From positions 1-35,992 of the forward strand of contig JBIIIP010000016.1 of NCBI GenBank assembly GCA_044234625.1: 35,992 bases of DNA. The letters are read 5' to 3'. The stretch comes from CACORA01 sp044234625 (GTDB taxonomy: Bacteria; Planctomycetota; Planctomycetia; Pirellulales; UBA1268). Positions 31,701-35,992 of the stretch are shown here, piece by piece. Numbering within the stretch: the stretch's first letter is position 1; each line of letters opens with the position of its first letter. The translations under genes were made by a program, and so were the position numbers. A model generated the notes under the pieces. That model was given only the letters and a program-made list of their open reading frames with translations. It had not been told where the DNA came from and did no database searches.

Positions 31701-32208
31701 GCCGGCTGCCGCATCCCTCGGGTTCGAGCGTGCGCAGCTCGTGCAGTTCGTCGAGGCCGAAGGCCATGACGTTGGTAAACGTCGTCTCGTCGATCCCGCC
31801 GACCACGTCCTGAAGATAGAGTCGGCCGCTGAGTTCCGGCCGCGGATCGATCTCTTCGATCGCGATCAAGTCACCCTCGTCGCCGCCGAGGCCGACAACT
31901 CCGTCTTCGTAACTGGCCCGGGTGAGCGAGGCCAGGTGCGGTCCTTCATGGCGGCGCTCGATCGCGATCCGCCGCCCGTCGGGGCCGCTGTGCACGATAA
32001 CCCGGCCGTGGCAGGGCCGCTGCGGGTCGAGCACACCGCGGCGAAACAATCCCTCGAAACCGAAGAACACGGCGCGGACGAATTCCAGCAGCGAGGTTTT
32101 CCCGGTCTCGTTGGTGCCGTGCAGCACCTGCACTCCGGATCCGAGTCCGGCGATCGTCACATCGTGCAGGCCTCCGAAGCGGCCGACGTCGATCCGTTCG
32201 ATGAACAT
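28786..32208 (-). CDS. YhaN-like SMC-type AAA ATPase with two central membrane segments
   Basis: 1140-aa protein. N-terminal half-ATPase MFIERIDVGRFGGLHDVTIA with Walker A HGTNETGKTSLLEFV (30-44), then long coiled-coil regions, two adjacent hydrophobic segments near 500-555 (IPLGLLFVVGAGMLLSGLLL; SLAYAIAALGLAGTGLASVT), a second coiled coil, and the C-terminal half with the ABC signature LSRGTREQVFLALRLALVRD (~975), Walker B LPVVMDDALVNFDDERARAA (~1000) and a disordered tail. SbcC/Rad50-class proteins work in DNA-end processing; the membrane hairpin marks the YhaN branch. ATG 32208 has GAGGA about nine bases upstream. It follows the YhaO-like gene after 28 bp. Confidence 0.88.
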   Translation of the reverse strand: MFIERIDVGRFGGLHDVTIAGLGSGVQVLHGTNETGKTSLLEFVRAVFFGFEGLFRRGVLDPQRPCHGRVIVHSGPDGRRIAIERRHEGPHLASLTRASYEDGVVGLGGDEGDLIAIEEIDPRPELSGRLYLQDVVGGIDETTFTNVMAFGLDELHELRTLEPEGCGSRLYELAAGLDRAKVTRVLGHLRDAIGRLDSTDPAVSPIESLRQRRRDAAARLTALRSPAIAAGGLVAELARIDADMAALEAAIARSEEAEEVIRRVLPLEPLYHDRESAAQRLAALEGTALVHPDRDAWKRAMHRREKLARVAMRRKKTRGRRARDLAKVPAETAVWRKRAAVAALIEEEPRVDRLTAEAARVESHARLAARRFGEQVGLAGLSRLVAVDRVFDAAGDASTDLVLPEGFALSFSTLGARGRACARASRRVKEAKRALARAKAELADTRGAVSGSGLGGMTIAAAIEEAAGRATGLRNRITLDERIEELDESLVKLEREVAHHVEGQLLPLGWLIPLGLLFVVGAGMLLSGLLLPSAVTGSLAYAIAALGLAGTGLASVTTWSLDRAASARLEAARQQYEMAQRQRDEAREQLAELDAKLPAGAAHGLDRRLMAAQAEVERLEAIASREGSMHVLADKVSLARADVKRALAGRKRARLRWRRALEQRGLPPTLVPREVRTIENHRQALLALDDDRRRLSEEARHKRDELAGWSQRIDQLMVECDLVPETTPLDHLRQLRERLEAEGRSHRLRQSAARSLERARLRHRKAVRQVKLADRVVQQLYARWDAATQAEFLAKVDRRPLYAQARRAVEAAEAAWIDARSGVNEPADLDLWLAESARLPLEKRLADAREATDRLRESLLALEDRRTAVANRVDAAARDRSTEPLQAELADIDEQLAAQLDRRRLLERAGLFLEATRAAVARDHQPPALRDASHWLARLTDGRYTRITTTIDEPKLEVHDADGAIWQPERLSRGTREQVFLALRLALVRDLQRHGVQLPVVMDDALVNFDDERARAAARVLVEFAADQPGERQLLVLTCHAHVAAIFAAAGATVRSLTHPHAQWLTAPATAAPATVTAPAPVRYEPSTPPRHVAVLAETSGDPWPAEHYFFGAMAEPPEGDTAIAEEEPARKPSTRRRRK

Positions 32209-32236
32209 GCGTGAGAATCCTCGCGAAGACGTTGCG

Positions 32237-33454
32237 TCAGGCAGACTCGATCAGTTCCAAGGCCAGCCAGCCCGCCTCGCGGGCCATGTCGGCGGGCATC
32301 GCCAGGCCGGGCGGCAAGGCGGTCGAGAGCGGTGCATGCTCGACGTCGAGCACGATGTCGGCCAGGGCCGATGAGAACGACGTGGTGCTGCCGGGCCGGC
32401 CGCCCGAGCGGGCGTGGCCGAGCGGCGCGAGCGACTCGCCGGGATGAGCGCACAATTCATGGCACCAGGCCCGCGTTGCCCGCTGGTCGAGCAGTTCCCG
32501 GACCCGCGCCAGCGTTTCGGCGGCGATCTCGGCCACGCGAACGCGACGGGCGACGCTCGTGCCGCACTCCACCGAGCAGCGGACGATCTCCAGCGGCGCG
32601 GCTGGATCGCGTGGCAGGGATTCGAGCGCCGACCATATCGCGGTAGCCAGTTCCTCGTCGCCGCCGCTGGCCGACGCGACCGTGAGCGTGCGCCACACGG
32701 CCCTCTGCGTGGGCAGCGTGCGCCACTGGCCGCGGCCTTCCCCGGCGGCAAAGGCATCGCCGGCGCCGAAATCAAGGAGCGAGAGCAGGGTGCACGACCC
32801 GGCCGTGTCGTGGGCGGAACGGGGCTGCAGGGCGGCCACTGGCTGCACGTCTGGCGGCAGGGGCCGCACGCGGCGCGATCCCCACACGGCGTGGCAGCCG
32901 GGCTGCTGCCAGGCGGGAAAAGCCTGGGGCGACGTGGCTCCCGCTTCATCCCACCGCTCCATCGACCAGTGGGCAGTGTCCCAGCCCACGATCACGCGGC
33001 GGTGGGCCGGGGCGTGGACCGCGGGGTGGATGTCGGCCGCAGCCACGTCTCCGCGGCCGCAGACGATCTCGACGGGCAGCCCGAGGATGTCGAGTCGCAC
33101 CGGCGCGAGGGGCGTGCCGACGCACAGGCCGCGTGGATCACCGAGGATCCGCGCGATGTCGTTGCCTGCGGTCGCGTCGTCCGTGAGCCACACCGTGTGG
33201 CAGCCATCGGCTGCCAGCGCGGTGATGATGCCGCGCAGCGCCGCTGCCTGAGCCGGGCTCGCGCGGTGAGGGTCGAGCACGCGGCCGAAGAGCACCAGCG
33301 CTTTGGCATGGGCTTCTTGCGCCGCGGCCGCGGCGGCCCGCAACGCATCCAAGGGCGCTGCTGAAAGTGCGTTGGCGACGGCCGCGGGAGCCGCCTCGGG
33401 AATGGCGATCGGCCGATCGATTGCCGCATCGAAGGCGAAGACGATGTCTGCCAC
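32237..33454 (-). CDS. YhaO/SbcD-like protein with lost metal-binding motifs (putative pseudo-nuclease)
   Basis: 405-aa protein. Layout follows the SbcD/YhaO calcineurin-like nucleases, but the metal ligands are missing: the DxH start is ADIVFAFDAAIDRP, the GDxxD box is LVLFGRVLDPHRA, GNHD is replaced by VWLTDDATAGN, and the GHxH box by AVWGSRRVRPL. The capping-domain order still matches (VIVGWDTAHWS; RTLPTQRAVWRTLTVA for the usual VPTDVVRWERL end). It begins with GTG 33454, AGGAG seven bases upstream, and is 28 bp before the YhaN-like gene, where yhaO normally stands. So it is probably a structural or regulatory partner rather than an active nuclease. The homology is judged by eye. Confidence 0.68.
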   Translation of the reverse strand: MADIVFAFDAAIDRPIAIPEAAPAAVANALSAAPLDALRAAAAAAQEAHAKALVLFGRVLDPHRASPAQAAALRGIITALAADGCHTVWLTDDATAGNDIARILGDPRGLCVGTPLAPVRLDILGLPVEIVCGRGDVAAADIHPAVHAPAHRRVIVGWDTAHWSMERWDEAGATSPQAFPAWQQPGCHAVWGSRRVRPLPPDVQPVAALQPRSAHDTAGSCTLLSLLDFGAGDAFAAGEGRGQWRTLPTQRAVWRTLTVASASGGDEELATAIWSALESLPRDPAAPLEIVRCSVECGTSVARRVRVAEIAAETLARVRELLDQRATRAWCHELCAHPGESLAPLGHARSGGRPGSTTSFSSALADIVLDVEHAPLSTALPPGLAMPADMAREAGWLALELIESA

Positions 33455-33632
33455 GCACGGTCTCCTGGGGGGCGGTGGCTGCCGACCAAAGAGGCGCGGG
33501 CGATCTCGGGAAGCGCCGATCCGTGGCGGGCAAGCCGGGGAAACTGGGGGCAATGTACCGTTGCCTGTCGGTTTCCCGCCATGTCAGTTCACGGGCCAAA
33601 ACTGCCTCCATGTGGGACATCTAAGGATCTCG

Positions 33633-33735
33633 ACAGACCGGAGGTCTGTCGCCACGGTGGGGAGGGCGCGCGCATCGCCACGGTGGGGAAGCGGCCTGCC
33701 GCCACGATTGGGTGGGAAAGGTCTGTCGCCACCTT
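33633..33735. repeat. Intergenic palindromic repeat, copy 6 and degenerate units
   Basis: ACAGACCGGAGGTCTGT at 33633-33649 is identical to the copies at 21727 and 21807, followed by CGCCACGGTGGGGA-type units repeated at about 33650, 33676 and 33700, and a half unit GGTCTGTCGCCACC near 33720. It fills most of the 294-bp gap between the YhaO-like gene and the 234-aa gene; no other gene is seen there. Confidence 0.85.
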
Positions 33736-33748
33736 TCGCCGCGAGCGC

Positions 33749-34453
33749 TCAGGTCGTGAGCACCGGGGGCGTGGCTGCGTACCGCCGCCAGGCGGCCGTG
33801 GCCCAGGTGGTGTCGTCCGCGGAAGGCCCCAGCGCCGCCAGCACGCGGCCGCGGAGGAGCACACCTTTCTCCGCGACGCTCGAAAACAGCCAGCACACCA
33901 CCCGCACGCGGCCCGCATCCTCCTCCGCCACGATCCGACGCACGTCGCCCGGAAAGCCGGCCACGAGCACGCTCCCGGCAACGCCGCCGCGACGAAGCAA
34001 CAACCCGCCCACGGCCCGCGGGTCGGGCGGAGCCGCATCGTGCCAGTCGATGCCCGCTGCGCCTGCCGATCCCCAGAGGATCCGTTCAGCCGCCAACTCG
34101 CACGTCACGGCGAGACTCGCATCGCTCTGCTCAAGCGACGTCTGGGCCGACACGACCACCTCCCAGGCCACCCCGCCTACGGTCACGCAGGGCCGCCACA
34201 TCGCCGTGGCCCGCAGGCCGCGGGAATCCGCCGGCTCGTAGACGCCGACAACATCGCTGCCCCGGGTCCAACGGTCGCTGGCCCGGCAGACCGCGCGGAG
34301 TTCGAGCCCCAGCAGTTCGTCGGCTCGGCCGGCGAGTCCCGCGGCGAGCATGAGTCCGCGTTGCGGCTCGTCAAGGTCGAGAGCCGCGGCGGTTCCGGCG
34401 GCGACCACATCCACCGGCGATGCGGGAATTGGAACCGGGAAGTTCGACATCAT
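33749..34453 (-). CDS. Hypothetical protein (234 aa)
   Basis: Not recognised. The sequence starts MMSNFPVPIPASPVDVVAAG and has no signal peptide or membrane helix. It alternates short strands and helices (VCRASDRWTRGSDVVGVYEP; TVGGVAWEVVVSAQTSLEQS; GLLLRRGGVAGSVLVAGFPG; VRVVCWLFSSVAEKGVLLRG), suggesting a compact beta-rich fold. ATG 34453 or the next ATG at 34450 may start; no clear ribosome binding site. Upstream it diverges from the inositol-monophosphatase family gene across 41 bp. Codon use with G/C third positions matches its neighbours and supports it as real. Confidence 0.72.
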   Translation of the reverse strand: MMSNFPVPIPASPVDVVAAGTAAALDLDEPQRGLMLAAGLAGRADELLGLELRAVCRASDRWTRGSDVVGVYEPADSRGLRATAMWRPCVTVGGVAWEVVVSAQTSLEQSDASLAVTCELAAERILWGSAGAAGIDWHDAAPPDPRAVGGLLLRRGGVAGSVLVAGFPGDVRRIVAEEDAGRVRVVCWLFSSVAEKGVLLRGRVLAALGPSADDTTWATAAWRRYAATPPVLTT

Positions 34454-34494
34454 GCGGCCGAGTGTAGCGGCGGAGCCGATTCCTGCGAGGGGCG

Positions 34495-35346
34495 ATGCGA
34501 TACACTGTCCGCATGCCCCCGCCGACCGCCGCCGCAGACGCGTTCACCACCCGCGCGCTGGCGGTCTGCGCGGACGCGGCCCGGGCCGGCGGTCGCGTGC
34601 TCACGGAATGGCTGGGAAGGTTCACCGCCAGTGCCAAGGGGCCGCGAGACCTTGTCACGGAAGCCGACCTCGCGTCGCAGCGAGCAATCAGACAGATCCT
34701 CGCCGCGGCTTTTCCCGATCACGGCTTCATCGGCGAGGAAGCCTCGGCTGAGGAGCGAGCGGCCGCAGGGAACGGGCTGCGGTGGATCGTCGATCCGCTC
34801 GACGGCACGTCGAACTACGTCCACGGCTTCCCGGCCTACTGCGTCTCGATCGGGCTTGCCCAGGGCGACGACCTGCTCGTGGGGGCGATCTTCGACCCTC
34901 TGCGCGACGAGCTCTTCACGGCGTGGCGCGGGGGCGGTGCGGCCTGCAACGGCAGGCCCATCAAGGCCGCCACGAAGACCGACCCGGGCATGGCGCTGGT
35001 GGCGGTGAGCTTGCCGCCCAACGTCACCCGCGAAGCGCAGGCGGTCGCCGACTTCCTGGCCGTGTTGCCGCACGTGCACTCCGTGCGGCGGACGGGATCG
35101 ACGGCCCTCAACCTGGCGTATGTGGCGTGCGGCCGACTGGATGCCTTCTGGGTGCGACGGATCGCCTGCTGGGACGTGGCGGCGGGGCTGCTGATCGCCC
35201 GCGAGGCGGGGGCCTCGATCGGGTCGTTCGCCGGCGACACGGCCGTGCCAGTTTCCATGGACACGCCGGCCTTCATCGTCGCCTGCACCGGCGAACTCTA
35301 CGCCGACCTCCAGCGGATACTCGCGGGGCTGACGACGGGCCAGTGA
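34495..35346 (+). CDS. Inositol monophosphatase family protein
   Basis: 283-aa Mg-dependent phosphatase. Metal-site motifs are complete: GEE (80-82), DPLDGTSNYVHGFP (Asp100, Asp103) and CWDVAAG (Trp226-Asp227), with TEADLASQRAIRQIL upstream. The family covers inositol-1-phosphatase (SuhB), histidinol phosphatase (HisN), CysQ and fructose-1,6-bisphosphatase types; the exact substrate cannot be fixed here. ATG 34495 has AGGGG close upstream; ATG 34513 is an alternative. The DGTSNYVHGFP form is closest to the SuhB group. Divergent from the hypothetical gene to its left. Confidence 0.93.
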   Translation: MRYTVRMPPPTAAADAFTTRALAVCADAARAGGRVLTEWLGRFTASAKGPRDLVTEADLASQRAIRQILAAAFPDHGFIGEEASAEERAAAGNGLRWIVDPLDGTSNYVHGFPAYCVSIGLAQGDDLLVGAIFDPLRDELFTAWRGGGAACNGRPIKAATKTDPGMALVAVSLPPNVTREAQAVADFLAVLPHVHSVRRTGSTALNLAYVACGRLDAFWVRRIACWDVAAGLLIAREAGASIGSFAGDTAVPVSMDTPAFIVACTGELYADLQRILAGLTTGQ

Positions 35347-35464
35347 GCCTGCCGTTGGCGACGGCGGTGCGGATTCTGCCGATCCTGCCGCCGCCGAGGC
35401 GTGCATAAATTCGGCCACGGGTCTACAAAGATTGTCGGGTGGCGGACTAGTCTTGAAGGTCGTG

Positions 35465-35992
35465 GTGACGATTCCTTCCCTCCTTGCGCAATCGGCAAGG
35501 TCGGCGAAAGCCGGCTTGTGGCTGCGGTTCACCCTCATCGCGTTGGCCCTCGTCGGGGGAACGGCCCGCGGCGACGAACCGTTCGAGGCGGTGGCTCCCG
35601 ATCTCTTCTACCTGGAGAACGAGGCGGGGCGGCTCGTGCCCGTGCCCGGATTTCGGTACCGCGATTTCGTCGATCTCATGCGGCTCAAGGAAGGCCTCCC
35701 CGGCCAGCCGGAGCCGCCGGCGGCGGTGCTGGAGACGATCCGTGTCATGGCCACGCTCCCTGCACCGCCGTCGCCGGGCGGCGCGCCGCAGCGGATGTGC
35801 GATGCGGTGATCGAACTCACGGTCCGCCAGACCCGCGCCGGCTGGGCGAGCCTGCCCATCGAGTTGCCAGGGCTCGTCGTCGCCGGGCCGCCGCGGCATG
35901 AAGGACCGGGGCAGGCCGTGGTGACGGCGAACGAGGCCGGCCGTGGTGCGGGAGCAGCCCATGAACGTGAGCCTCTCGGGTATCGCCTCTGG
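35465..35992 (+). CDS. Start of a secreted or membrane-anchored protein (partial)
   Basis: Frame open to the window end, with no ATG near its start. GTG 35465 has GAAGG five bases upstream; GTG 35462 and TTG 35453 are also in frame. The product starts VTIPSLLAQSARSAKAGLW with a hydrophobic signal segment (LRFTLIALALVGGTARGDEP), then a soluble part: FEAVAPDLFYLENEAGRLVP, GFRYRDFVDLMRLKEGLPG and strand-rich IELTVRQTRAGWASLPIELP. Base composition at third positions supports this frame over the two overlapping alternatives. No family recognised; a large exported protein is likely. Confidence 0.7.
   Translation, partial: MTIPSLLAQSARSAKAGLWLRFTLIALALVGGTARGDEPFEAVAPDLFYLENEAGRLVPVPGFRYRDFVDLMRLKEGLPGQPEPPAAVLETIRVMATLPAPPSPGGAPQRMCDAVIELTVRQTRAGWASLPIELPGLVVAGPPRHEGPGQAVVTANEAGRGAGAAHEREPLGYRLW

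Noticed and set aside
35401..35901. 166-residue frame starting at ATG 35401
   Set aside because: The overlapping frame from GTG 35465 has a signal peptide, a ribosome binding site and protein-like composition; the ATG frame is Arg/Gly-rich without features.

Overview
The window is high-GC bacterial chromosome, most likely from a planctomycete (Pirellulales-like); this is inference. The supporting evidence is the set of families present: Tat-exported Gfo/Idh/MocA dehydrogenases, a DUF1080 (3-keto-glycoside hydrolase) protein, a NagB fused to a PIG-L/LmbE deacetylase, and large proteins with no obvious family. Genes are dense on both strands, with short palindrome-rich spacers.

Region 1 (1-2226) is housekeeping: the tail of a DnaJ-like chaperone, rnpA and yidD overlapping on the plus strand, then a convergent fabI-Nudix pair, then a tRNA-Lys(CTT) gene.

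Region 2 (2183-10764) is an 8.6-kb integrated element. It is bounded by an exact 44-bp direct repeat: one copy is the 3' part of tRNA-Lys, from the anticodon stem to the discriminator base, and the other lies at 10721-10764. A P4-type tyrosine integrase sits next to the tRNA. Identical 20-bp direct repeats inside each end look like integrase arm sites. The cargo is a close-packed plus-strand set: an excisionase-like HTH protein, an unknown protein, a DnaB-like RecA-fold ATPase, a winged-helix putative replication initiator, a DUF3102 protein, a SprT-like zinc protease and a coiled-coil protein. A second HTH paralogue and one minus-strand gene close it. Four exact-period 23-bp iterons lie inside the initiator gene, followed by an AT-rich patch and a perfect inverted repeat, the same layout as the phage lambda origin inside gene O. 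There is no relaxase, capsid, terminase or toxin gene, so it looks like a self-replicating integrative element or satellite that moves with help from another element. It is the best candidate here for something undescribed.

Region 3 (10765-21870) holds a patatin-like phospholipase with a membrane segment, an AraC regulator, and a divergent six-gene catabolic operon: TIM-barrel isomerase, Tat-exported dehydrogenase, NagB/PIG-L fusion, second dehydrogenase, DUF1080 protein, MFS permease. The content suggests uptake and breakdown of an amino-sugar-containing glycoside by a 3-keto route.

Region 4 (21871-28780) holds a membrane fatty acid desaturase behind a NarL-type response regulator, an RluA-type pseudouridine synthase, a large GT2/membrane fusion protein, an AI-2E-type permease and a small membrane protein.

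Region 5 (28781-35992) holds a two-gene unit: a YhaN-like SMC-type ATPase with two central membrane segments, and a YhaO/SbcD-like protein that seems to have lost its metal-binding residues. An unknown protein, an inositol-monophosphatase family enzyme and the start of a secreted protein follow. A palindromic repeat (ACAGACCGGAGGTCTGT and variants) occurs in three intergenic spots at 11.2, 21.8 and 33.6 kb.
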